From contig SLCI01000144.1 in assembly GCA_007125875.1 (NCBI GenBank), positions 1-31,592 on the forward strand: a stretch of DNA of 31,592 bases, written 5' to 3'. This stretch comes from Kiritimatiellia bacterium (lineage in GTDB: Bacteria > Verrucomicrobiota > Kiritimatiellia > SLAD01). This document shows positions 16,157 to 23,331 of this stretch, in pieces. The first letter of the stretch is position 1. The number at the start of each line of letters is the position of its first letter. The translations under genes and the position numbers were made by a program. The notes beneath the pieces are model-generated. The model searched no databases. It was not told the origin of the DNA and saw only the letters and a list, made by a program, of their open reading frames with translations.

Positions 16157-17008
16157 ATGCCGGAACTGCCCGAAGTAGAGACCGTTCGCCGTGGCCTCAA
16201 TCGCGTATCGCTTTCGCTGCCGATTACCGGCGGTGAACTGCTGTTGTCCCGCACGCTGGCGGCACCCGATGCTGAGGCGACGTTCTGGGAAGGACTGATC
16301 GGCGGACAATTGCGGGAGTGGCATCGCCGCGGCAAATACTTGTTGGGTGAACTGGTGTCACCTGAACAGCAACCACTCGGTTGGTTGGTCGTCCACTTGC
16401 GCATGACGGGCAAGCTCCTGTGGGTACATCCCGATCAGACCTTGACGGCACATTGCCGCACCCGATTCTTTTTAGGCGATCAACACGAATTGCGATTCGA
16501 GGATCAGCGCACCTTCGGCCGGATTTGGTGGGTGCCACCGCACATGACGCTGGAAACCGTTGTCACAGGCCTCGCGCGATTAGGGCCAGAGCCGTTCGCA
16601 GACGACTTTTCACTGTCCTACTTACAGAACGCGCTCAAGAATAGTCGGCGTCCGATCAAAAATGCCTTACTGGACCAAGCGCTCGTCGCGGGGATTGGCA
16701 ATATTTACGCCGATGAGGCGCTGTTCTTAAGTGGCATTCGGCCCACGGTGCTCGCCGGAAAATTACGGCGACAACGACTGCAGCGGTTACATGCCGCGAT
16801 TCGCGCAGTCCTCACCAAGAGCATTGAATCGGGTGGCACCACCTTCAGCGATTATCGCGATATCTACGGCGTGAATGGCAACTATGCCGGTGTCGCGTGG
16901 GTGTATGGGCGCACCGGTGAGCCCTGTCGAAACTGTCAGCGCCCGATTCAGCGTCTTGTCCTGGTGGGGCGATCGGCGCATTATTGTCCACATTGTCAGC
17001 GAGCATAG
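16157..17008 (+). CDS. mutM: Formamidopyrimidine-DNA glycosylase
   Basis: MutM (Fpg) removes 8-oxoguanine and ring-opened purines and cuts the abasic site by beta/delta elimination. The 283-residue protein starts MPELPEVE, so the catalytic proline (P1 after Met removal) and the adjacent glutamate are present. The conserved lysine is K60 in RRGKYLL. The H2TH region includes VAGIGNIYADEALF (177-190). The C-terminal zinc finger has C257, C260, C277 and C280, with the lesion-contacting arginine in VGRSAHYC. It lies 25 bp after lpxA and 27 bp before the barrel gene. Confidence 0.97.
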   Translation: MPELPEVETVRRGLNRVSLSLPITGGELLLSRTLAAPDAEATFWEGLIGGQLREWHRRGKYLLGELVSPEQQPLGWLVVHLRMTGKLLWVHPDQTLTAHCRTRFFLGDQHELRFEDQRTFGRIWWVPPHMTLETVVTGLARLGPEPFADDFSLSYLQNALKNSRRPIKNALLDQALVAGIGNIYADEALFLSGIRPTVLAGKLRRQRLQRLHAAIRAVLTKSIESGGTTFSDYRDIYGVNGNYAGVAWVYGRTGEPCRNCQRPIQRLVLVGRSAHYCPHCQRA

Positions 17009-17035
17009 GCATGCTGTCTGAAAGAGGATGAAACG

Positions 17036-17899
17036 ATGAATACTCAACAATCTGCTCGACCGTATTTCATGGCATCGCTGCGAGTGAGCCTCATCGGCCT
17101 GCTGCTGAGTACCGCGCCCGTCCTTGGAGAAACGCAATCGCAGCCCGGCTTCAGTCGATTCGAGATCGGTCCGGAAATCTTCCGCTATGAGTATGAGGAA
17201 CCCGGGCTCATGACGCTCAAGGGGACGATGCTGGGTATCGATGCGCGTTGGTTTTGGACCGGACCGCGCGTGCGTCCCACCGGACAGCGGGACGCCTTGC
17301 TCTTTGGTGTGCATGGCCGTTACGCCGCTGGCGAGGCCGATTATGACGGACAGCTGCTGGACGAAGCGAACACGCCCTATCAGGTGAGCGGCATCGACTC
17401 CACATCCTATGAATTGCGCTTGTTGGCGGGCTACGCCCCGCAAAAAACCGAGGACCGCTTTACCGCACTACTGATTGGATTCGGTTATCGCTTCAAAGAT
17501 GATGATAGCTCGTTCGATCCTGCCGGCTACCTGCGTGAATCGACCTATCGCTATATCCCGATTATTTTTAAACATCAATGGTCAACGAGCGAGCGTCATA
17601 GTTGGATCTTTCAGTTTGAGTATAGCTTGTTCATTTCAGGAGAGCATGTGACGGATCTGTCCTCTTCCGATGGGCCGCGCTTGCCGAAAACGCAAAATAA
17701 TGGCCTGGGCTGGAGAGCTTCAGCCGGTTGGCTGGGCCAATCGGAGCGGTTTGAGTGGGTCGTCGAGCCGTTTGTTCGTTACTGGGACATTGATGACTCT
17801 GAAGTCGTGCGGGTCACAGATGGCCGGCAAGTATTCGAATTTATTGAGCCTGCGAACCGAACCTGGGAATTCGGCGTGGGCGCTCGCTTGATCTTTTAG
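17036..17899 (+). CDS. Predicted outer-membrane beta-barrel protein, unknown role
   Basis: I do not recognise a named family. The 287-residue protein has a Sec signal peptide (hydrophobic core about 14-27, likely cleavage after VLG at 31). The mature part has many alternating hydrophobic/aromatic strands (RFEIGPEIFRYEYEE, LLFGVHGRYAAGEADY, SYELRLLAGYAP, TALLIGFGYRFKDD, SWIFQFEYSLFISGEH, GWRASAGWLGQ, WVVEPFVRYWDID). It ends in WEFGVGARLIF with a terminal phenylalanine, the usual signal for BAM-mediated insertion. This fits an 8- to 12-stranded barrel. A GAGG Shine-Dalgarno sequence lies about 8 bases before the ATG. It is flanked by 27-bp gaps from mutM and from the sigma-like gene, so it is probably in the same operon. 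Confidence 0.8.
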   Translation: MNTQQSARPYFMASLRVSLIGLLLSTAPVLGETQSQPGFSRFEIGPEIFRYEYEEPGLMTLKGTMLGIDARWFWTGPRVRPTGQRDALLFGVHGRYAAGEADYDGQLLDEANTPYQVSGIDSTSYELRLLAGYAPQKTEDRFTALLIGFGYRFKDDDSSFDPAGYLRESTYRYIPIIFKHQWSTSERHSWIFQFEYSLFISGEHVTDLSSSDGPRLPKTQNNGLGWRASAGWLGQSERFEWVVEPFVRYWDIDDSEVVRVTDGRQVFEFIEPANRTWEFGVGARLIF

Positions 17900-17926
17900 T
17901 TAAATTCATTGCTGGTGGCATAGGTC

Positions 17927-18781
17927 ATGGAGTCGTTGAAACCATCCACAACAGAGCAGGACTGGCGGACTTGGGAAAAAGTCTGCGCGGCAGATGCCTG
18001 CCCGAAGGATGTCGCTCGGTCACTGGGAAATTTTGGGCGACACCGTTTCATGCACTATCTGCAACGCTATGCTTCGCGCAGCGGACACCGGGCGCGGATC
18101 GGGGATGCCTTTACGCGACAGGATGAAGTGCACGCGTGGCACCTATTTGAAACGCATGCCCAAGTGGGACGCGATCGAGCCGGTAAAAGCTACAAGAAAT
18201 GGTTGTTTGCGAGAGCGGCGAACGATTCTGCGCGTTGGACCGCAGTCGTCGAGTCGGGTGCATCCTTATTAATGCGGGATGCGGTGCGCGCTTACTTGCG
18301 GCGTGAGCATAGCGCTCATTTTATGGAGTCGCTCCAGCGACCGCGAGGAACCGAAGAGTCTGGATTCTCCTTGGAGGAATTACTGCCAGACGATCAATCC
18401 GTAGCTCAGGTGATCGAGGAACGCGAGTTATCCGATCTAGCCACGCAAATGGCGCACCAGCTACTGCCGGAACTCGGCCGAACGGAACGGATCGCCTTAT
18501 GGTCCCGCAGCGCCGGCCTGATTTTGAGCGATCCGCGTGTGCTGGCGTGGGCGGAATGTGGCAAAAGCAAGTTGCACCGCTCGTACGAGCGAGCCGTCGA
18601 GCGAATCTGCAAGCGTATACAAAAGACGTATGCCGCTGAGGGAGCGGCATTTGGTTTAGCGCTGGCCCGCCGAACGATCGTGCGGCTGGCCGATGAAAGA
18701 ATGTTGGAAATATCTGCGGAAATTCAAGGTCTTGGTTTCTCTATCATCAAAAGGGAGCCGAATGGGGAAGAGCAGAAATGA
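17927..18781 (+). CDS. Divergent sigma-70-like regulatory protein (tentative)
   Basis: The 284-residue protein has no certain family. The segment SYKKWLFARA (88-97) followed by MRDAVRAYLRRE (116-127) resembles sigma region 2.3-2.4, interrupted by about 18 extra residues. Residues 186-232 (TERIALWSRSAG onward, with KSKLHRSYERAVERICKRIQ) resemble a region 4 helix-turn-helix, with an acidic linker (FSLEELLPDDQS) between, the general layout of a group 4 sigma factor. Unlike an ECF sigma it has a C-terminal extension of about 50 residues. Its last four bases (ATGA) overlap the start of the next gene, an arrangement often seen for a sigma factor and its partner. It could instead be a non-sigma DNA-binding protein. 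Confidence 0.6.
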   Translation: MESLKPSTTEQDWRTWEKVCAADACPKDVARSLGNFGRHRFMHYLQRYASRSGHRARIGDAFTRQDEVHAWHLFETHAQVGRDRAGKSYKKWLFARAANDSARWTAVVESGASLLMRDAVRAYLRREHSAHFMESLQRPRGTEESGFSLEELLPDDQSVAQVIEERELSDLATQMAHQLLPELGRTERIALWSRSAGLILSDPRVLAWAECGKSKLHRSYERAVERICKRIQKTYAAEGAAFGLALARRTIVRLADERMLEISAEIQGLGFSIIKREPNGEEQK

Positions 18782-19767
18782 AAGAAGACCAATTTTCGCA
18801 AAACACTGATCGCAACACGCAACGTCGGCAGCTCGCGAACTGGCTGGCGGAATGGGAGTTGCACCAGTTGCTCGAGGAAGACGAACCAGCGGAGGAAAAT
18901 CGAGTACTGCGCATGCCATCTTTTCGGGGAACAACCTATGAGCGCAGGGTAGTCTCCGTTGGAGATATTGTGCTATTGCAGCCTGCGCGCTCAGTGGATG
19001 AACAAGATGGGCCGCTCTATGCGGTTTTGTTGGAACACCCAACGCCAATGGTCGGGCAGTGGTTGCTGGTACCCTTTAGCCGATTTGTTGCTCCCGCGCT
19101 GCCAACAGAATGGGTGACAGGACTGCGGGCGGAGCCGTTGCGTGTGCTGTGCTGCTGGAATTATCGTCGCGTATCCGTCGCTGCCATTCCTGCGCATTGG
19201 CGGGTGAGAGGGCTCAATAAGGGGCAACGTGTGTTGTTTGCTGAAGTTGTACGCTGCTTGGTGGAGGGTACAACGTTGTCGGAACGGCACCACTCACGCG
19301 TTGGGCCGCCATTGCTGCATCCGGGCGATCCACGGCATCGCTACATGGAGGAGGAACGAGCTCGCTTGGATCGGCAGATAGAGCGAGGCGTTGAGCAGGA
19401 CGAGTTGTCTGTTGACGCGCCGTCCGCACCCTATGTGAGCGAAACGCTGGGTTATGATGATCTTGAGCTGCTGGCGGCTGAAAGCCGCAGTCTCTATGGA
19501 TTGCGGGGCGGTGTATATGTGACGGACGATGAGGCTTACATTGTGGCCTTGTATCCGCTCGATGCCGAACAAGTCAGAGTGCGTATTGTCAATCGGGATG
19601 GCACATCAACCACTATTTTTGATCGGGGCTATCTGGAAGCCGAGGACAGTCAGCGCAGTGGCAGGATCGAGCAAGGTGTTGCTAGCGCGTCGAAGTCGAT
19701 GGCGCTAAAGCTTCGCAAGCTCTTTGATGCAGAGGGGCAAGCACGTTTGTTGAAGCAGTTAAGGTGA
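18778..19767 (+). CDS. Unrecognised protein translationally coupled to the sigma-like gene
   Basis: The 329 residues match no family I know. There is no signal peptide or membrane helix, so it should be cytoplasmic. An N-terminal charged helical segment (RRQLANWLAEWELHQLLEEDEP, about 16-37) resembles a short protein-docking helix. A beta-rich region follows (VVSVGDIVLLQPARS at 58-72, LYAVLLEH, GQWLLVPFSRFVAPALP) that recalls an SH3-like barrel. A charged linker (180-220) leads to a second compact region (GLRGGVYVTDDEAYIVALYPLDAEQVRVRIVNRDG) and a basic helical C-terminus (KSMALKLRKLF). It overlaps the sigma-like gene by 4 bp and is the last gene of the series. A role as regulator or partner of the sigma-like protein is an inference from position only. 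Confidence 0.75.
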   Translation: MKEDQFSQNTDRNTQRRQLANWLAEWELHQLLEEDEPAEENRVLRMPSFRGTTYERRVVSVGDIVLLQPARSVDEQDGPLYAVLLEHPTPMVGQWLLVPFSRFVAPALPTEWVTGLRAEPLRVLCCWNYRRVSVAAIPAHWRVRGLNKGQRVLFAEVVRCLVEGTTLSERHHSRVGPPLLHPGDPRHRYMEEERARLDRQIERGVEQDELSVDAPSAPYVSETLGYDDLELLAAESRSLYGLRGGVYVTDDEAYIVALYPLDAEQVRVRIVNRDGTSTTIFDRGYLEAEDSQRSGRIEQGVASASKSMALKLRKLFDAEGQARLLKQLR

Positions 19768-19862
19768 AGGATCGCTCTGACCAAGTAGGTGTAAGAGCAA
19801 GTGTACGAGTACTGCAAAAGAGAGAAAGCTATGGATAGCGCGGATGAGTGTCGCGTGTGATT

Positions 19863-19957
19863 CAAGAGCTGTAGGTCCGCCGCTCTTGTCACGCCCTAGG
19901 CCTTGCGAAGGCGGATGCGGCTGGCCGACTTCGATCCAAAGCGCCGCTGAGCGGCGC
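19863..19957. repeat. Cluster of three hairpins, extragenic repeat-like
   Basis: Three perfect stems follow one another: CAAGAGC/GCTCTTG (19863-19869 and 19882-19888), GCCTT/AAGGC (19900-19912) and GCGCCGC/GCGGCGC around TGA (19941-19957). Read on the minus strand, the last lies in GGAGTGCGCCGCTCAGCGGC, which resembles a dispersed GC-rich repeat I recall from Verrucomicrobiota genomes. It is also the first place past 19767 where the long operon could terminate. Confidence 0.55.
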
Positions 19958-20083
19958 ACTCCAAATTGTTGTGGGCAAGGATAAAATGGGCGAAAGAGGG
20001 AAAACGAGATGCGCGCTTGCGCCGGGCGGGGATAGCTTGAGCTGCTCGAGCGAAAGGGTCGTCCGTTCCCAGCACCCCGTTAT

Positions 20084-20117
20084 CTCGAAACGCGAATCCT
20101 GAATCGCGTATCACGAG
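20084..20117. repeat. Palindromic unit in the operon-mgtE gap
   Basis: ACGCGA (20090-20095) and TCGCGT (20104-20109) pair across 8 nt, flanked by CTCG (20084-20087) and CGAG (20114-20117), which extend the stem past a small internal loop. It lies between two other palindromic units, consistent with a nest of dispersed extragenic repeats. No function is evident. Confidence 0.45.
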
Positions 20118-20147
20118 GCTGTCTGCTCGAATTGCGGGTTATAAGTC

Positions 20148-20305
20148 ATACCAGTTTCCAATCCTTCTCGGTTTATTCTCCGAGGACGGGACGGAGCCCA
20201 TCCCTCCAGAATACTTCTACAGTAATAGGTATTGCCTAGCGTGTACCGGAGGGGCAACCTCTGTGTTGCCCTGAGAATGTACCGAAAAATTATAGCAACT
20301 GGTAT
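20148..20305. repeat. 158-bp element with 9-bp terminal inverted repeats (MITE-like)
   Basis: ATACCAGTT (20148-20156) and AACTGGTAT (20297-20305) are perfect inverted repeats bounding a non-coding segment. Inside are nested palindromes: CTCGG/CCGAG (20167-20184), TATTCT/AGAATA (20174-20213) enclosing a GC-rich imperfect stem, and GGGCAAC/GTTGCCC (20252-20271). The right end shares its last base with the mgtE stop codon. No clear target-site duplication is visible. It could be a miniature mobile element or a composite REP-like repeat; its minus-strand transcript could also form the mgtE terminator. Confidence 0.55.
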
Positions 20306-21636
20306 TAGACCAAATGATGAAGGAACATCGTTGCCATCCCAAGGAATAAGAAGAAGCCGCACAAGTCGGTAATGGTCGTGACAATGGATCCTGACATCAT
20401 GGCGGGATCAAAGCCCATTTTCTTCATCAAAAACGGAAAAGCAGCACCAATGACTGTTGCCAGAATCGTATTTAGCCAAAGCGAGACCATGGCGATTAAG
20501 CCTAGGTAGATATTCCCTCGCCAGATATAGGTGATGAGGCTAAGTTGCAGTCCAAGAACGGCGCCATTGATCAAGCCAACAACAAATTCTTTGCGCAAAA
20601 CCTGCAGTATTTGGCCCCAGATAACTTGACCGGTGGCCATGCCGCGAATCGCGACAGACATGGATTGCATTGCCACGTTACCGCCCATATCGGAGACGAT
20701 CGGCATCAGTACGGCCAAGAACGCAATGGTGGCAATCGATTCCTCGAAAACGGCCACACCAATGACCGCAATTAGATTAAAGAAGATATTAGCGACCATC
20801 CACGGGAGGCGCTTCTTCACGGATGAAGTTGGCGCTTCCAGTGGATGCTCTTCACCGCTCGGAATACCGCCCATACGCAGAAAGTCTTCTGTGCTTTCTT
20901 CGCGCATTTGATCCATAACATCGTCAACAGTGACAATGCCAAGCAAGTGGTCTTGTGCGTCCACCACGGGTAATGCCAAGTAGTTATACTTATCGAATAT
21001 GTGGAGTACCTCCTCGGCATCCATATCGACGGGAAGAGAGACAATTTCTGTTCGCGCGATGTCTTGAATTTTGGTGGACGGTTGCGCTAATACCAGATCT
21101 CGAAGGGCGAGAACTCCGATCAGCTTCTTTTGCGCGTCGACAACATACGCGTAATACAGTGTTTCTGCTTCTTCTGACTGTCTGCGCAGGATCTCGATAG
21201 TTTCTTGAACGCTATTCTCGCCATTGACGTAGACGACGTCTGGCGACATCAATCCGCCGGCGGTGTCGGGCTCATACGACATGAGCTCGGTTAACTCTTC
21301 CGAATCTTCACGATTCAGACGGGAGAGAACATCACGCGCCATCTCGGGCGGTAACTCTTCCAGAAGATCTACGGCATCATCCGGAGCCATTCGGGTGAGA
21401 ATTTGTGCTCTCTCTTCCTGTGGAAGTTCGGCGTATAATTCCGCCGCGTCTTCAGGATCCATTTCGCCTAAAGCATCGGCGGCTTTGCGTTGCAGGAAGA
21501 GTCGATGGACGAGTTCAATGGCCTCATCTTCTTTGAGTGCCGAGATGATTTCAGCCACTTCGGCCGGGTGCTGCTGAATCAGCTCCGCGATGTCCGGTGG
21601 AGATTTTTCTTCCGACGATTTATGCGCATCACTCAT
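20305..21636 (-). CDS. mgtE: Magnesium transporter MgtE
   Basis: MgtE is a dimeric, Mg2+-gated magnesium channel of the inner membrane. The 443-residue protein has the N-terminal superhelical domain of repeated acidic motifs (MDPEDAAELYAELPQEERAQIL, about 59-80), a tandem CBS pair (about 135-255; GVLALRDLVLAQPS and GIVTVDDVMDQM) and five membrane helices from about 280. The selectivity-region motif PIVSDMGGNVAMQS and a C-terminal helix pair are present. The acidic N and CBS domains are the Mg2+ sensor in this family. It lies 44 bp after rsmB on the same strand. Its stop codon abuts the inverted-repeat element described at 20148. Confidence 0.97.
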   Translation of the reverse strand: MSDAHKSSEEKSPPDIAELIQQHPAEVAEIISALKEDEAIELVHRLFLQRKAADALGEMDPEDAAELYAELPQEERAQILTRMAPDDAVDLLEELPPEMARDVLSRLNREDSEELTELMSYEPDTAGGLMSPDVVYVNGENSVQETIEILRRQSEEAETLYYAYVVDAQKKLIGVLALRDLVLAQPSTKIQDIARTEIVSLPVDMDAEEVLHIFDKYNYLALPVVDAQDHLLGIVTVDDVMDQMREESTEDFLRMGGIPSGEEHPLEAPTSSVKKRLPWMVANIFFNLIAVIGVAVFEESIATIAFLAVLMPIVSDMGGNVAMQSMSVAIRGMATGQVIWGQILQVLRKEFVVGLINGAVLGLQLSLITYIWRGNIYLGLIAMVSLWLNTILATVIGAAFPFLMKKMGFDPAMMSGSIVTTITDLCGFFLFLGMATMFLHHLV

Positions 21637-21680
21637 AGGATGTGCAGTTTAAAGCGATACGCGTTAGATGCAAAAAGAAA

Positions 21681-23012
21681 TTAGTTATCTGACGATAATT
21701 TTAAGATAGCTGCGTAGGCTCCATCGCATTGATCACGAGGAGGGAATCGACGGCCTTCCTGAATTAGCTTCAGGCCACGATGACGTTTTACAGCCTGCGC
21801 GATCTGCTGCTCATTTTCTTCCAGTTCGAGGCTGCATGTGCTGTAAACCAATCGTCCTCCGTCAGCGAGCAGGGGAACACTCCGATCTATCAGCGCGGCC
21901 TGAAGCTCTAAGAGCTGCTGAAGTTGTGTGCTGGTCAATTGGCGTCGGGCCTCCGGGCGTCGGCGGATCACTCCAGTATTGGAACAAGGTACATCGAGTA
22001 GAATTGCATCAAATCGTAGGTCACCGAAGTCTGATGGTTGAAAAGTGGTTGCATCCAAGCAGCGGACGTCCACCTGTTCGCAACGGCATCGCACCAGGTT
22101 GTCCTTTAATCGTTCCAAGCGCTTTGCATTAATGTCCGTGGCAACCAACTTTCCGCTGACGCCTAATCGATCGGCGATCGCGATGGTCTTTCCTCCGGGT
22201 GCAGCACAGGCATCCAGCACGATTTCATCGGATTTAGGATCCAAGAGATCCACGGACAAGAGCGTAGCAGGGTCTTGCACCGTGAACGTTCCCTCATGGT
22301 AGCCGGGTAGCTCTGCGATACGTGTAAAGTTGCCCAGATCAATAAACTCTGGGTGCACGGATGCTTGCGCGGGTATTCCCGCTGCCTGCAAGTCGTGTAC
22401 AAGGACCTCCAGTTGAGCGGCTGACCGGGACCGCAAAGAGATGGTCGGCCGCTCATTATTCCACTCGCATAGGGCGGCTGCGTCGTCCGCTCCAAATTCC
22501 TGTGTCCAGCGCGCAACCAATTGATCCGGATGACTATATCGAATGGCGACAGATTGCTTTTGGAGACGCTTGTGCAGGTCGTCTGCCTCACGTAAAGCGC
22601 GGCGCAGAATCGCATTCACAAAACCACTTTTGCTTTCACCGCAGATGGTCTTGCAGGATTCAACAGTTTCGTGAATCGCCGCATACGGTTCAACGTGGTC
22701 GAGAAACAGCAGTTGGTATAATCCAACCATCAGAACTGGAACGAGCTTCTCCGACGGTTGTTTAGACGCCAATTGTCCGATGATCCATTCCAATGCACGC
22801 TCATTGCGGATGACTCCGAGAACGAGCTCAGTAACGAACGCGCGATCTCTGGTCAGGCCATCCAAGCGACGCGAGGGAATGTCACCATGCTGACGATGTA
22901 AGTAGATGAGCCGTGCCGCCGTGGTACGGCTATTGGCGTCCTCGATCTTCAGGTTAGGATCCAACGCATTTGATGGCTTGGATGCCTTGGCATTCCGCTT
23001 GAATTTAGGCAC
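21681..23012 (-). CDS. rsmB: 16S rRNA m5C967 methyltransferase
   Basis: RsmB (Sun/Fmu) methylates C967 of 16S rRNA with SAM. The 443-residue protein has a NusB-like N-terminal domain (about 25-150, AARLIYL, DRAFVTELVLGVIRN) and a Rossmann methyltransferase domain: motif I LDACAAPGGKT (266-276), motif IV DVPCSNTG with C343, and motif VI YSTCSLELEEN with catalytic C393. The start is GTG at 23012-23010, supported by GAGG 5 bases upstream. That GAGG lies in a predicted hairpin inside a small upstream ORF that overlaps the start by 8 bp, suggesting translational coupling. mgtE follows after 44 bp. Confidence 0.96.
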   Translation of the reverse strand: MPKFKRNAKASKPSNALDPNLKIEDANSRTTAARLIYLHRQHGDIPSRRLDGLTRDRAFVTELVLGVIRNERALEWIIGQLASKQPSEKLVPVLMVGLYQLLFLDHVEPYAAIHETVESCKTICGESKSGFVNAILRRALREADDLHKRLQKQSVAIRYSHPDQLVARWTQEFGADDAAALCEWNNERPTISLRSRSAAQLEVLVHDLQAAGIPAQASVHPEFIDLGNFTRIAELPGYHEGTFTVQDPATLLSVDLLDPKSDEIVLDACAAPGGKTIAIADRLGVSGKLVATDINAKRLERLKDNLVRCRCEQVDVRCLDATTFQPSDFGDLRFDAILLDVPCSNTGVIRRRPEARRQLTSTQLQQLLELQAALIDRSVPLLADGGRLVYSTCSLELEENEQQIAQAVKRHRGLKLIQEGRRFPPRDQCDGAYAAILKLSSDN

Positions 23013-23199
23013 CGCGACCTCGTCTCCTACGAGGGAATCGACTACGCCCCGTTTGGTAGATATCCGAGGTCACGTCCGACGGGAACGTTTCCTGACGTGG
23101 AGCAAGCGGATGAAGACGCCACGTATCTTTCAGCTCGTCCAATGCAGACTTTGCAGGTACTTGTGGCTGTGCCTTGCTTTTCTGACTACGATAAAACAT
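23005..23199 (-). CDS. Small uncharacterised protein upstream of rsmB
   Basis: This 64-residue frame starts at an ATG preceded closely by AGGGA and ends with a TAA that overlaps the rsmB GTG by 8 bp. The product is hydrophilic and basic, ending RSRFPRRRRGRGA, with a central ALDELKDTWRLHPLAP stretch. I recognise no domain. Good ribosome-binding signal, correct strand and tight overlap favour a real gene, possibly a leader whose translation opens the rsmB start. Its short length and the arginine-rich tail keep this uncertain. Confidence 0.45.
   Translation of the reverse strand: MFYRSQKSKAQPQVPAKSALDELKDTWRLHPLAPRQETFPSDVTSDIYQTGRSRFPRRRRGRGA
23018..23034 (-). promoter_or_regulatory. Hairpin over the rsmB ribosome-binding site
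   Basis: On the minus strand, CCTCGT pairs with ACGAGG around loop AGGAG. The 3' arm contains the GAGG that serves as the rsmB Shine-Dalgarno sequence, and the loop holds a second purine-rich match. Ribosomes finishing the small upstream ORF would melt this stem. Confidence 0.4.
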
Positions 23200-23331
23200 A
23201 ATTCCCTGTCGAGCGGGAGTGCAGTCGGAAAGCCCGCACCAGCCCCGTTTCAGTGTTTATTATGTGTTAGGCTACACAGCAAGAGCCGGAAAGTACAGTC
23301 CTTGTTTAAATCGCATCATACGGTGAGAAAA

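Larger units (their letters stand above)
19768..20304. other. Gene-free region rich in palindromic repeats
   Basis: These 537 bp separate the end of the plus-strand series from the end of mgtE. Short minus-strand frames cross it, but they run through palindromes, lack ribosome-binding sites and have low-complexity products. The region holds at least three repeat-like units, listed separately (19863-19957, 20084-20117, 20148-20305). Some of these hairpins may end transcription from either side. Confidence 0.7.

Noticed and set aside
19650..20362. Four minus-strand frames of 66-83 codons between the unknown gene and mgtE
   Set aside because: They run through palindromic repeats or overlap real genes, lack ribosome-binding sites and are low in complexity. 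Repeats explain the open frames better.
22906..23331. Long N-terminal extension of the 3D-domain protein
   Set aside because: It is antisense to the rsmB start and the small ORF. The GTG at 23332 has a ribosome-binding site and yields a proper lipoprotein signal.
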